From Pisolithus tinctorius (lineage: Eukaryota; Basidiomycota; Agaricomycetes; Boletales; Pisolithaceae), in assembly GCA_024663395.1 (NCBI GenBank), contig JANFAH010000005.1, forward strand, positions 2,976,001 through 3,040,000: DNA of 64,000 bases, written 5' to 3'. The notes under the pieces were generated by a model. It was not told the origin of the DNA and ran no database searches. It saw nothing but the letters and a program-made list of their open reading frames with translations. The number at the start of each line of letters is the position of its first letter. Position 1 is the first letter of the stretch. Shown piece after piece: positions 43,110 to 54,513 of this stretch. A program made the translations under genes and the position numbers.

Positions 43110-44580
43110 ATGTCCTACACCCCCAACACCGAAAACCCCGGCTCCGACTACTTCGACAATGACTTCCATGCCGACATCAACGAACCCTATGATCCCTCTC
43201 GCCCATACTTCCATAGCCATGCCAGTCCCCCACCTCGCCTCTCAGAACCACCGGTACGCTCCCCCAGAGCGGTACGGTCAACATCCCCCACGGTATCCGC
43301 CAACTCCTCACATGGCGGTACCTACCAATCCCTTCACGACTCCATCGCCTCTGCCACACACCCATACCCGTACCCAGTCATCCGCTCGGTCCCCGCTACG
43401 CAACGAGCTCGCAAGGACGCCCATAAGGGAAAGTCCAAGGCTCACTCGGGACCACCCGAGCCTCGCTATGACCCCACTTACAGAGCCTGCAACACCCCTC
43501 CTCTCTCCCAAGCCGCTTACAGATCCCCCTCCCCGCTCCCTCGTGCTGGCCCGTCCGCTCCAGCACCTTCCGTCGCACTGGCCAGTCTCTCGGCCCCCGC
43601 AGTCGCTCCCACAGCCCCCTCCACAGGCAAGTGGGTGGCTCCTGAGGCAAGCATCTTCCTCGGTTACATGCGGCTGCTTAATGACTTCGAGCAGTGGGAA
43701 TCACAATCACACAGATGGAGAGCAGGAGAATGTCACGAGCATCTACGGGTGCTGTCTAAGATCTTCAGAAGCTCAGAAGTGATCGGTAAGCGAGTTCACG
43801 ACCAGGTGGCTACGGCAGAAGGCAGCTTCGAGGCGCATACGTATGAAGACATCGACAAAGCCAACTCCGCCATCCTCCAGGAAACCCTAAAAACTCAGGA
43901 GGCCATTGTCAAGATCGTTCATGAAGACTACGGCCCCTCCCTCATCTCTTCCTTTCGAGCCTTCCTCAACCGAACCCCCGTCGACATCGTGGTCCGTGGG
44001 CTCCTCCCTCCAGCGCATCAAGCAGCATCTAGAGGATCGGGCCTACCTTCGGACCCTGACCGAAAAGAAGCACGGAAGGTCGCGGGAGAGGAAACCAGTC
44101 TCGGAAGGACGACACAACATGGACCCGGAGGAAGTGGAGAGGCTGTTGGAGATGTCGAACAGAGGTGTCGCGATTGCTGGGAGAAGGTTATACCGGGCCA
44201 AGGTCGAGAGCACTTCCAGGCTGTCGCCGACTCACTCGCATCCGTCCCGTTCAACGGATTGCCCTGCGACTGGCTCGACTTCTTCACCCAGGCCCGAGGT
44301 GACGCCGCTGGAAGAGCCATCTTTAATGCTACTCAGACATCAAGAGCTCTACCAGCAGCTCCCTTCATCCCTGTACCTATCTCTGCCCTCAGCAAGAGAG
44401 AACTTGGTGGGCTCATTCCCGTCGATTGGCAGCATCCCCTCCATCAATTCGCCTGTTACTGATGTTCATGTCTTGGACATTGGTTGTCTAACTGCCCAGC
44501 TCACGGTGGCAACTAACTCCGAAATCTGCTCCTGGGTACAACAAGGCCTCTACCCGCCTTCGGAGGACCTCAGGCCTTGA
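43110..44580 (+). CDS. Gyp-4 third ORF, sense orientation, unknown function
   Basis: The first frame (43110-44462, MSYTPNTENPGSDYFDN) starts 6 bp after the pol stop. It has a Pro/Ser/Tyr-rich N-terminus, then a helical region (MRLLNDFEQWESQSHRW...EHLRVLSKIFRSS). A second frame (open 43906-44580) continues more convincingly after about 44000 (SSLQRIKQHLEDRAYLRTL, DPEEVERLLEMSNRGVAI) and ends in PPSEDLRP just before the oligo-G tract. Both are open together for about 550 nt. The simplest reading is one protein of about 490 aa with a +1 shift near 44000, mutational or programmed. No known domain recognised, no zinc cluster, no membrane segment, so not envelope-like. Confidence 0.6.
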
Positions 44581-44591
44581 GGGGGGGGTGA
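44581..44591 (+). other. Gyp-4 polypurine tract
   Basis: Run of eight G then TGA directly before the 3' LTR. Confidence 0.75.
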
Positions 44592-45271
44592 TGTTACGCT
44601 GCGCTCACATTGGTTCCCTTTTGCAGATGCTTACATCATCGCCACATACATTCGCGCGCCGTCCCACCTCAGGGGACATTCCCTTTTCCCTTTGCAAGCC
44701 TTGCCTTGTGTTCCGTACATTTCTTCTTCTTCTCTTTCCTTTTATGGTTGACCCCTGTCAACCCCGCGTTGTACTATATCCAGACACATTACATCCGCTT
44801 CCCCTTCCTTCCATGATCCGCTGGTGGCCCTGATCCACGCGGTCACGTGACGCGTTCACCCCGGGTGAATGCTCCACTTATTTGTCATATACGTGGTTAG
44901 TCCCTCGTTTGCCCTTGCGTTTAATCCCTCTCGCATAGCTGTCTACCCTTGCACCCGCATCGCAGTGACTCTGTCCTGCCTTATTCAGACGCGGGTGAAC
45001 GACTATACGAGTATTCGAATGTTTGGTCCGCAGTACTGTACATACGTATATAAACCCGCATGTATCGTACTGGTCCCTCATTCGAAATCTACTTTGCAAC
45101 CACCCTTAGCTCTGCGCACTGTACCAACAAGGACTCGCCAGTACGACTTCGGTTGGCCAAGACTAGTGTTCCACCGCTAGTGAAGTTAAATTACGCGCCA
45201 CTCTCACACAGTCACGTGCTTGTGCTTCATCGCACTTGATTCGTGGCGCGATACGAGTCGTCGGCATAACA
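44592..45271 (+). repeat. Gyp-4 3' LTR
   Basis: 680 bp, same length as the 5' LTR with scattered transitions, followed by the ACAAG duplication. Confidence 0.95.
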
Positions 45272-46211
45272 ACAAGAGCATGCATCAGTGTCTTTGAAAG
45301 AGCATACATACACACAAATTTCTCAAGTAGAGGTAATTGAATACTATTCAGGTGTAGGTCAAAGTCAATGAAGGAGCCATGAACTTCAAGCAAAGTCAGT
45401 CCCTGGCAAGAAGGAGACTTGAAAATTGACATAAATGGGCTGTGATTGGAGCCATAAAACTGAAGGGAAAGGTCAGTGACACCAAGAGGGATGTGTATGG
45501 GCATGAATGTGTCAACTGTTGCATGAATATGCACTTGTTCCAGATGAGGAGAAATTTGGTGATGCAGGAACATAGGTTGATAGAGTTCCTCTTGCCCCAT
45601 TAATGAGTCAGGGAACTTCAAGATTAAAACTCATTTCAGTGAAGGGAATGTCAAATGATCCAGCTTTTCCAGCACAAGAGACCTGTGAAGCTCAGTTGTA
45701 TCCATATGGATGGTGAGACTACACCAGAAATGAGCATAAGAGGTCAGGACATTGAGGAGTGCAGGGAAAATCTTGCTGTCATTGACATTGCTACAAAAGC
45801 TGATAACAATGTCAAGGAGAGATTGTGAACTTTTAGTCACATATTTTTGCACATGCTTTGCTCCAACTTGAAGTTACCTTGATTGTAGTCCAAAGGCTTG
45901 GAGAGTGCAGAATCATGTCTCTCCAACAATGTGACACACTCACCAACTCCCACTTTTTTTTTTCCAATTTAAGTAACTCCCACTTAGTCACATGTTCAGG
46001 CAACCATCTCAAGGTGAAACTTGAATGCTCATAGAAGTAACTCAGTGGGAAGACAATTAACAGGTGCCATGGGCATTTGTGTAATGAGTTCTTCAACTTT
46101 GGACCTTTGCAATTGAGCAGCATCCCAAATGCTGCACAGCTCACTGAGGAGTTCTTGTTCACATTCCTCCAGTGCAGCCAAGGCTGCTTGTGCCTCAGTG
46201 AGCCTGTCCAT
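45272..46211 (-). pseudogene. Broken F-box gene, N-terminal half
   Basis: Starts MDRLTEAQAALAALEE with the same coiled-coil beginning as its paralogues, then loses frame in the F-box. It continues in pieces (HCWRDMILHSPSLWTTIKVTSSWS, SSQSLLDIVI, GVTDLSLQFYGSNHS, SIQLPLLEKFVCMY) to HALV at the Gyp-4 junction. CG-poor throughout. The other half is at 25119-25682. Confidence 0.88.
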
Positions 46212-46481
46212 CTCTAAATTGCCATTGAATCACATCTCAGGGCACTGGTTATTAGAACTCGCTGCCACATACTGAACAGTTGAGTCACAAGGAGGGAAGT
46301 GTGCTGCCAGGAAGCCTAGTGCTCACAAGACACATTAACCAATATTGCATGGGAAAGGGTTGGTCAGCTGCAGAACATCATATCACCTTGTTTACATCAC
46401 CTTGTTTACAAGGTCACTCCAGCCCGAAAATGAGATGCTTTTTTTGACATCTGTGTATCTGCCTGTAAATTGACTCTGCAT
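46212..46481. other. Upstream region of the broken F-box gene
   Basis: No gene seen; CG-poor, corresponds to the 5' flanks of the intact paralogues. Confidence 0.5.
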
Positions 46482-46954
46482 CATCAGGAAAATAACACTT
46501 TGCTATTTTTGACTTTTTGTGACAATTGTGACATTTTGGGAAGGAATCTACCATTGTTACCCATGTCCTGCAGGCATGGCTGCACTGTTCTCACTGATTT
46601 TGGTCTTGTTCAAACCACCTAATTCATAGCTTTCAGTAGACACCACATACATTCAAATTGATGGAGGTTCCAAAGAGATATTGTGATTTTTCTCTCAGAC
46701 AGTGTGCATCACACCAATGGCTCAATATCTCTGAATTTTCAGATGTTTTCTAGTCTTCTTGGCTTAGATATATCATCACTTAGTTGTCTCAATAGATTCT
46801 GTTCTCTTTTCATTCTCCAAAATGCTGTTTATGGTCAGAAAAAAGTACAGATAGTAGGTTCCTTCCCAAAAAGTCACTAATAGTCACAATAGTCACAAAA
46901 AGTCAAAAAAAGTCACAAAAAGGTCAAAAATAGTAAAGTGTTAATTTCCTGATG
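46482..46954. mobile_element. MITE-like element, copy 1
   Basis: About 473 bp bounded by inverted termini beginning CATCAGGAAAATAACACTTT and ending with its complement CCTGATG. It is the inverted partner of 47485-47957. Noncoding, so non-autonomous. Target duplication not certain. Confidence 0.75.
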
Positions 46955-47394
46955 ATGGCAAAACCCACTGGTCATGTCTGTGCTCTGGCATGGTAAACAA
47001 GGGGCCTGCCAGCAGTGCTGGCCATGTTCTAGTATAGTGATGACAATCACAAATGTGTAACTTTGAGATCAGGGGGGATCTCCAATCACAGCACCTGTGA
47101 ATCCACTGTACCTAGTATACATAGTCCTTCCATATGAACTGAATCTGATCCCAGTTGTCCTCATAACAGCGAGGGATGCATGACTCAGATGCTCAAACTG
47201 ACGTTAATCATTTCTGATAGGAAAGTGTCCAATCCAAGAGATATACGACAATAGTTCGGGAAATGCTTCTCCTAGAAATCACTCACATACATGGAAAAAA
47301 TGTGCACAAACCATTGTTGGAGGTTTTCTTAGCATGATACAGGACAGAGATCTGAAGAGAAACAAAGAAAACGAGGACAAGGTAGAGAACAAGG
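46955..47394. other. Spacer between two MITE copies
   Basis: No coding sequence recognised. The right part (from about 47260) is a diverged copy of the DUF6699 3' flank seen at 56290-56478. Confidence 0.5.
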
Positions 47395-48520
47395 AGCCTT
47401 TACTCTGCCTCCGCACAATGTGTTGAATTCCTTTCTGAACCAGAGCAGGCAGGCAACCCAGAGTCTCCGCACCATGCCACCTGCATCAGGAAATTAACAC
47501 TTTACTATTTTTGACCTTTTTGTGGCTTTTTTTGACTTTTTTGTGACTATTGTGACTATTTGTGACTTTTTGGGAAGGAACCTACTATCTGTACTTTTTT
47601 CTGACCATAAACAGCATTTTGAAGAATGAAAAGAGAACAGAATCTATTGAGACAACTAAGTGATGATATATCTAAGCCAAGAAGACTAGAAAACATCTGA
47701 AAATCCAGAGATATTGAGCCATTGGTGTGATGCACACTGTCTGAGAGAAAAATTACAATATCTCTTTGGAACCTCCATAAATTTGAATGTATGTGGTATC
47801 TACTGAAAGCTATGAATTAGGTGGTTTGAACAAGACCAAAATCAGTGAGAACAGCGCAGCCATGCCTGCAGGACATGGGTAACAATGGTAGATTCCTTCC
47901 CAAAATGTCACAATTGTCGCGAAAAGTCAAAAATAGTAAAGTGTTATTTTCCTGATGTGCTGATCACGCGATTGTTGCTCATGCAGTTCTTGTTGGGTTA
48001 GCGGGTCCCTTGGCCGGCACTTCAGTTCGAACGTGGCAGGAGTCCATCACTGCTTTGTTCTTTGCTTACCGCCAGCCTGCCGAACCTAACATCGTTGCCG
48101 AGCCAGCTCAGCCTTGCCAATCGTCTTATCGCGCGCGCGCGTGCAACTATCTGGGTCACCCATGCGAAAGGATGAGAAACAATCCTGATATAGGTCAGGT
48201 AGAAGGTGCGTCTCTGGGATTTTACGCCCCTCCAACCGGGATCATCGGCTGTCAGTTGTGATGTGCGAGGTAGCAATCAGTTGTATGAACTAGTCCTCTA
48301 GTGAACCCCTCAGCCGGTGCCAGCAATGGATTCATTTTGACGTTCTTTGGAGTTGGTCCCGCCTTGACCCTGGCATGGGCTGAAACATTCACATTTTCCA
48401 TTGTGATTTTGGAGGAAGAGGCCAGGTTTGGTTGTATCCATGCTAATTATAGCAAATAAGATTGCTATCGAATTAACATTGCATACATTCCTCAATGGAA
48501 AAATCAGGGAAAATATCACC
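47395..48520 (-). pseudogene. DUF6699 pseudogene interrupted by a MITE
   Basis: Minus-strand remains related to 56479-57949. The 3' end (complement of CTTTCTGAACCAGAG near 47435) is followed by the MITE at 47485-47957, then HAVLVG-region DNA. Protein pieces SWLGNDVRFGRL and TYIRIVSHPFAWVTQIVAR (48022-48276) match LDWLGNDTRFGGL and TYVRLVSRSFPWMIQIVAR of the intact gene. Stops and a deletion before this block remove function. Confidence 0.78.
47485..47957. mobile_element. MITE-like element, copy 2, inverted
   Basis: About 473 bp, the reverse complement of 46482-46954 at high identity, with the same CATCAGG/CCTGATG ends. Inserted in the DUF6699 pseudogene. Confidence 0.78.
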
Positions 48521-48937
48521 ATGTCCTGAATGACCTAAATAGCTCATCAGCGGCCAGAGATCCATGCGAGTCCTCTACGAAGTCATGCGTCTCCGTATTA
48601 GTTATGATGAAGTTGGTTGGCCAGTGCGTGTGTAAACAGGGCACTGTGTTTTCGCAAATTTTGGTATGGGGGCCTGCATTTGCCTTTAATAAAACCTGCA
48701 TGAGACATGCATGCTAGAGCTGTTGGCAACAAGATAACTGCCAACACTCATTTAGATTGCCACCGCAGGCAAACTGCTCATCAATGTAAACAATTACCAT
48801 GAACACACCAGCCGTCGCCTAGTCATGGCCTATATATACATCCCACACTGACAATCTCTGACCCTGCCTCGAACGTTCCCTGTTCTGAGAGTGGTACTGA
48901 GCTCATCGACAACGCAGGCAGGCAGATTTAATACTTC
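48521..48937. other. Spacer of host tandem unit
   Basis: Shared with 51240-51731 and 54010-54513 at good identity; no conserved reading frame between copies, so treated as duplicated flank. Confidence 0.55.
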
Positions 48938-50419
48938 CTACATTATGTGAGCCTTGTGCGAGGCCGATTCAGTGGAGTGGGTACGTACCACCCAATCCTT
49001 GCTTCCACTTCGACGGCGCATCATAGCAACGTTATGACAAAGATCAAACCACTCCAGATAACAGAGTTCAGTTAGTTTCTGAAACAGTGACGGGATTCCA
49101 CACCCAGAGGTAATAACTGTGACACGCAATTTCGATTGACCCGCATTTAGTCGTTGCAGGAGCCAGGTGGCTAAACCATCTAGCGACTCCAAGTCAGAGC
49201 CATCCGGTGGGTATATAGTCAGGTTCTTCAGATTCTTCCAGTGGAGGGCATCACCCAGAAAGTCGGCTGGGCAAGAATCCGACAAAATGTCATTGAATGG
49301 AGTGAGCCGCAGAGCGTAGACATTTGGGAATGCCAGGCAAACAGCCTCTGATAAAATGTGTGCGGGGGAGCCGGAAAGGTGGAGGTAACCGACGCTAATG
49401 AACTTGGAGAGGAGGTCTGCAAAAATTGTGCTCGGGGAATCGTTCCAGGAAGATGGAGAATAATCAAAATGTCTGAGCCGCGGAGCGACAAGAGCATGTA
49501 TTAGTGACTTCGCACAGCTAAGTGTGCACACGAATTTCTCGAGTAGAGGTAACTGAATACTATTCGGTGGTGAGTTGAAGTCGACAGCATGGCCAGAAAT
49601 GCAAAGGGAAGTCAGTCCCGGGCAAGAAAGACCCTCGAAAAGTGATGAGTGTTGGATGTGATCGTCGTCATAAAAATGAAGGGAAAGGTCGGTAACACCA
49701 GAAGGGATGTGGACGGCTGCGGATGTCTTAACGTTTACATGAAGGTCCACTTGTTCTAAATGAGGGGCAATTTGGGGACGCAGGAATGTAGGTTGATAGA
49801 GTTCGCCTTGTCCCCTTAATGAGCCAGGGAAGTTCGAGATTGAAACTCGTTCTAGTGAAGGGAACGATAATCGATTCAGTTTTTGCAGCACGAGAGACCC
49901 GTGATCCTCGGGGGTATGCTTGTGGATGATGAGACTGCGCCAGCGATGAGCGCAAGAGGTCAGAATATCGAGGAGTGCAGGGAAAATTCTGTTGTTATCA
50001 TCATAACGATAATCACAAAACCTGATAACGATGTCGAGGAGAGATTGTGAACTTCTAGTCACATAGATTTTTGCACGTGCTTCGCTCCAACTTGAAGTTA
50101 CCGTGAGCAAGGTCCAAAGGCTTGGAGAGTGCAGAATCAGGTCTCTCCAACGACGTGACACGCTCGCCAACTGCCGCTTAGCGTGGATATACACGTCGCA
50201 TGTCTGGGCGGCCTCCCCGATGTAAAATTCGAGTACCCGTAAAAGTGACTCGTTGGGAAGACGATCAATAGGAGATATCGGCAATCGTGTGATGAGATCT
50301 TCGACTCTAGACCTTTGCAATCGAACGGCACCCCGGATGCTGTGAAGCTCGCTGAGGAGTTCTCGTTCGCGATTCTCCATCGCAGTCAGTACTGCTCGTG
50401 CCTTGGTGAGTTCATCCAT
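48938..50419 (-). CDS. F-box-like protein, paralogue 1
   Basis: Intronless, 493 aa, ATG at 50419. The N-terminus is a short coiled coil (LTAMENRERELLSELHSIRG). The F-box-like domain covers residues about 45-110 (ISPIDRLPNESLLRVLEF, LASVSRRWRDLILHSPSLWTLL). The rest is a degenerate leucine-rich repeat region (for example FPSLERVSISNFPGSL, GVTDLSLHF, GLTSLCISGHAVDF). Proteins of this plan in agaricomycetes are taken to be substrate adaptors of SCF ubiquitin ligases; the substrate is unknown. It is one of three intact tandem copies on the same strand. The ends of all copies are closely conserved. Confidence 0.88.
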   Translation of the reverse strand: MDELTKARAVLTAMENRERELLSELHSIRGAVRLQRSRVEDLITRLPISPIDRLPNESLLRVLEFYIGEAAQTCDVYIHAKRQLASVSRRWRDLILHSPSLWTLLTVTSSWSEARAKIYVTRSSQSLLDIVIRFCDYRYDDNNRIFPALLDILTSCAHRWRSLIIHKHTPEDHGSLVLQKLNRLSFPSLERVSISNFPGSLRGQGELYQPTFLRPQIAPHLEQVDLHVNVKTSAAVHIPSGVTDLSLHFYDDDHIQHSSLFEGLSCPGLTSLCISGHAVDFNSPPNSIQLPLLEKFVCTLSCAKSLIHALVAPRLRHFDYSPSSWNDSPSTIFADLLSKFISVGYLHLSGSPAHILSEAVCLAFPNVYALRLTPFNDILSDSCPADFLGDALHWKNLKNLTIYPPDGSDLESLDGLATWLLQRLNAGQSKLRVTVITSGCGIPSLFQKLTELCYLEWFDLCHNVAMMRRRSGSKDWVVRTHSTESASHKAHIM

Positions 50420-51731
50420 CGCAGGATTGCTATCAAGTCTCGTATCAGGACGTTGGTTCGTAGAGTTCGCCGCTACTTACCGTATAGTCAGATCGCGCGG
50501 AGGAAAGTCCGTTGGAAGCTTGGGGCCAAGTGTGATCAGCCTGTCTATGAGGCTGCCGCCAACTAGTCCTCGCGAGTTGCAGGCCCAATTGACTTACATA
50601 ATGTCGCGTGGAAGAGGATTAGTCAGCTGAGGTTGCCAAATGCAAGTTGTGCAAGTGCGAAGAATTACATGCTTCCGATCAGGCTAGGACTTTGCTACAT
50701 AGTGATGCGTAAGTCACGAGGGAGTGCAAAACCTTGAGATTGCAGGACTCGGAGGCCTCCCATTACAGAGTCTATACATCCGCTGTACATAGTCACCTAC
50801 AGGTGCACATCCTACCCAGCAGGCAGTGAAGTACATATGTATGAGGTGTTATGCATTTCACTACTCTCTACTGACACGACAACAAACTTTCCAACGATAC
50901 TAGTATAAAAACAAAAATCGGGGAATACATCTACGAATAGTTCAAATAAGTGGAACAATAAACGCACATACCATTATACGAGATTATCCCCAGCACGTAC
51001 ATAGAACAGGAAAAGCAGAAAAGCAAAGAAAACGGAACGAGTGCAAGAGACCTTTACTCCATCGGTAGTATGACATAGTCTTCTAGTGAACTCCCTAACA
51101 AGTCCCTGCAATGGATTCATTTTGACGTTCTTTGGAATTATTTTGGAGTTGGTCCCGCGGCTAAATTGCTCGCATTTTCTATTGTGATTTTGGAGGAAGA
51201 GGCCAGGCATGCACAGCACGTGCATCAAGTTTAGTTGTGTCCATGCTAAATATAACAAGTAAGATTTCTATCGAGCTAGCACTGCGCACATTCCTCAATG
51301 GAAAAACCAGGGAAAACATTTACGATGTCCTGAAAGACCTAAACAGCTCGTCAGCGGTTAGAGATCCACGTAAGGCTTCTACCAAGTCGTGGGTCTACAT
51401 GTTAGTTATGGTGAAGTTGGTTGGCCCGTGCATGCGTAAACGGGGCACTGTGTTTTGTTATGGGCCCCTGCATTGCCCTTTGGTAGAACTTGTGCGAGAC
51501 ACGTATGGCAGAGCTGTCGGCAACAAGATAACTGCCAACACTCGTTCAGATTGGCAACACACACAAACTCCTCATCAATGTAAATCATTACCATGAAAAC
51601 ACGAGCCTGTCGCCTAGTCACGGCCTATATATACTCCCACACTGACAATCTCCGACCCTACCTCGAACGTTCCCAGTCGTGAGAGCGGTACTGAGCTCAT
51701 TGACAACGCAGGCAGGCAGATTTAATACTTC
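50420..51731. other. Intergenic, with DUF6699 remnant
   Basis: 1.3 kb between F-box paralogues 1 and 2. On the minus strand around 51090-51130 a short segment corresponds to the middle of the DUF6699 gene (NPL, then truncated). The rest matches the spacers of the other units. This indicates that DUF6699 and F-box genes were duplicated together and the DUF6699 part then shrank. Confidence 0.55.
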
Positions 51732-53237
51732 CTACATTATGTGAGCGTTGCGGAACGCCGATTCAATGGAATGGATACGTACCACCCAAGCCTGGCTTCC
51801 ACTTTGATGACACGTCACGGCAACGTCACAACAAATGTCCAACCACTCCAGATAACAGAGTTCAGTTAGTTTCTGAAACAGTGACGGGATTCCACACCCA
51901 GAGGTAGTAACTGTGACATGCAATTTCGATTGACCCGCATTTAATCGCTGCAGGAGCCAGGCGACTAAACCATCTAGCGACTCCAAGTCAGAGCCATCCG
52001 GTGGGTATATAGTCAGGTTCTTCAGATCCTTCCAGTGCAGGGCATCACCCAGAAAGTCGGCTGGGCAAGAATCCGACAAAACGTCATTGAAAGGAGTGAG
52101 CTGCAGATCGCAGACATTTGGGAACGCCATGCAAACAGCCTCTGATAAAATGTGTGCGGTGGAGCCGGAAAGGTGGAGGTAACCGACGCTATTGAACTTG
52201 GAGAGGAGGTCTGCAAAAATCGTGCTCGGGGAATCGTTCCAGGAAGATGGAGAATAATCAAAATGTCTGAGCCGCGGAGCGACAAGAGCATGTATTAGTG
52301 ACTTCGCACAGCTAAGCGTGCACACGAATTTCTCGAGTAGAGGTAACTGAATACTATTCGGGGGTAAGTTGAAGTCGACAGCATGGCCAGAAATGCTAAG
52401 GGAAGTCAGTCCCAGGCAATAATGACCCTCGAAAAGTGATGAGTGTTGGATGTGATCGTGGTCATAAAATTGAAGGGAAAGGTCGGTGACACCAGAAGGG
52501 ATGTGGACAGCGGCAGATGCGCTAACATCTACATCAAGATTAACTTGTTCTAGGTGAGGGGAAATTCGGGGATGCAGGAATAGAGGTTGATAGAGTTCCC
52601 CTTGCCACGTTAATGAGCCAGGGTAGTTCGAGATCGAAACTCGTTTCAGTGAAGGGAACGATAAATGATTCAGCTTTTCCAGCATGAGAGACCTGTGAAA
52701 GTGGGTGGTATCCTCACAGATGGTGAGACTGCGCCAGCGGTGAGCGCCGGAGGTCAGAATACTGAGGAGTGTAGTGAAAATCCCATCACGGTCATCATAA
52801 CCATAACCATAAAACCTGATCACGATGTCGAGGAGAGATTGTGAACTTCTAGTCATATAGATTTTCGCACGTGCTTCGCTCCAACTTGAAGTCACCGTGA
52901 GCAGGGTCCAAAGGCTTGGAGAGTGCAGAATCAGGTCTCTCCAACGACGTGACACACTCGCCAACTCCCGCTTGGCGTGGATATACACGTCACATGTGTG
53001 GGCAGCCTCCTCGAGGCAAAACTCGAGTACCCGTAAAAGTGACTCGTTGGGAAGACGATCAATAGGAGATATCGGCAATCGTGTGATGAGTTCTTCGACT
53101 CTGGACCTTTGCAATCGAACGGCATCCCGGATGCTGCGAAGCTCGCTGAGGAGTTCTCGTTCACGATTCTCCATCGTAGCCAGTGCTGCCCGTGCCTCGG
53201 TGAGTTCATCCATCGCAGGATTGCTATCAAGTCTCAT
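51732..53237 (-). CDS. F-box-like protein, paralogue 2
   Basis: Intronless, 501 aa from 53237; starting at the second ATG (53213, MDELTEARAAL) would align it with its paralogues and give 493 aa. Same layout: coiled coil, F-box-like domain (ISPIDRLPNESLLRVLEF, RRWRDLILHSPSLWTLLTV), leucine-rich region ending in VVRIHSIESAFRNAHIM. Closest to paralogue 1, with differences concentrated in the central leucine-rich part (GYGYDDRDGIFTTLLSIL against DYRYDDNNRIFPALLDIL). That pattern suggests variable substrate contact, but this is inference. Confidence 0.88.
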   Translation of the reverse strand: MRLDSNPAMDELTEARAALATMENRERELLSELRSIRDAVRLQRSRVEELITRLPISPIDRLPNESLLRVLEFCLEEAAHTCDVYIHAKRELASVSRRWRDLILHSPSLWTLLTVTSSWSEARAKIYMTRSSQSLLDIVIRFYGYGYDDRDGIFTTLLSILTSGAHRWRSLTICEDTTHFHRSLMLEKLNHLSFPSLKRVSISNYPGSLTWQGELYQPLFLHPRISPHLEQVNLDVDVSASAAVHIPSGVTDLSLQFYDHDHIQHSSLFEGHYCLGLTSLSISGHAVDFNLPPNSIQLPLLEKFVCTLSCAKSLIHALVAPRLRHFDYSPSSWNDSPSTIFADLLSKFNSVGYLHLSGSTAHILSEAVCMAFPNVCDLQLTPFNDVLSDSCPADFLGDALHWKDLKNLTIYPPDGSDLESLDGLVAWLLQRLNAGQSKLHVTVTTSGCGIPSLFQKLTELCYLEWLDICCDVAVTCHQSGSQAWVVRIHSIESAFRNAHIM

Positions 53238-54513
53238 ATTAGGGCGTTAGTTTGTAGAGCTTACCGCTGCTTACTGCAAAGGAGGGAAGTCCATTGGAAG
53301 CCTTGAGCCTGATGCACAGGCGAGCAGGCCTGCGAAAACTGATGTCATGTGGGCCAGGATTGGTCAGCCCCAGTTGTCAAATGCAAGTGCGGAGAATTAC
53401 ATGCTTGCGAACTTCCGATCAGACCTTGAATCAAGCTTTAGGACTTGGCTGCGAAGCGATCATCACTGGCGAGGAAGTGCAAACCTTGAGAATATTGCAG
53501 GACACGGAGGTTTCCCATTACAGAGTCTATACATCCGCTGTACATAGTCACCTGCTTGTGCATATCCTACCCACCAGCTCCTGCAGACAGAAAAGTACAC
53601 ATGCATGAAGTGTTATGTATTTCACTACTCTTTACTGACATGACAACAGACTTTCCAACGATACTGGTATAAAAACAAAAAATCAGGGAATACATCTCCT
53701 GCGAATCATTCAAATACGTGAAATAATAAACGCACAGATCATTATACGAGCTTATCCCCAGCACGTACATAGAACAGGAAAAGCAGAAAAGTAAAGAAAA
53801 CGGAACGAGTGCAAGGGACCTTTGCTTTATTGGTTGTATGAAATAGTCTTCTAGTAAACTCCCTAACAAATGCCAGCAATGGATTCATTTTGACGTTCTT
53901 TGGAATTATTTTGGAGTTGGTCCCGCTTGACCCTGGCACGAGCTGAAACGCTCGCACTTTCCATTGCGATCTTGGAGGAAGAGGCCAGGCATGCACAGCA
54001 CGTGCGTCGAGTTTGGCTGCGTCCATGCTATTTATAACAAGTAAGATTACTATTGAGCTAACACTGCGTACATTCCTCAATGGAAAAATCAGGGAAAACA
54101 TTTACGATGTCCTGAAAGACCTAAACAGCTCGTCAGCGGTTAGAGATCCACGTAAGGCCTCTACCAAGTCGTGTGTCTGCATGTTAGTTGTGGTGAAGTT
54201 GGTTGGCCCGTGCATGCGTAAACAGGGCACCATGATTTGGTATGGGGCCTGCATTGCCCTTTGGTAAAACCTGCACAAGACACGCATGGCAGAGCTGTTG
54301 GCAACAAGATAGCTGCCAACACTCCTTCAGATTGCCCACGCAGGCAAACTGCTCATTAATGTAAACAGTTACCATGAAACCACGAGCCTGTGGGCTAGTC
54401 ATGACCTACCCACGCATCCCACACCGACAATCTCCAACTCTGCCTCGAACATACGTTGTTGTGAGAGTGGTACTGAGCTCATCGACAACGCAAGGAGGCA
54501 CATTTGATACTTC
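53238..54513. other. Intergenic, with DUF6699 remnant
   Basis: Second spacer of the array. The minus-strand segment near 53850-53880 (MNPLLAFVREF, LFHTTN) is a truncated piece matching INPLLAPPGD and LFHTSN of the intact DUF6699 gene. No intact gene. Confidence 0.55.

Larger units (their letters stand above)
25683..45271 (+). mobile_element. Gyp-4: Ty3/Gypsy chromodomain element with third ORF, split by Gyp-5
   Basis: LTRs are 25683-26362 and 44592-45271, both 680 bp. The target duplication is a perfect ACAAG (25678-25682 and 45272-45276), inside an F-box gene. The order is leader, gag, pol with chromodomain, an extra sense ORF, an oligo-G tract and the 3' LTR. Gyp-5 occupies 31255-42709 within pol. 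One in-frame TGA (31078-31080) is the only point lesion seen in gag-pol. No canonical TGG primer site follows the 5' LTR. Confidence 0.95.

Noticed and set aside
43110..44580. Gyp-4 third ORF as an envelope gene
   Set aside because: No signal peptide or membrane segment; Pro/Ser-rich and helical only.
53742..54101. Small minus-strand ORF between F-box paralogues
   Set aside because: Frame not conserved in the equivalent spacers; better explained as duplicated flank with a DUF6699 scrap.
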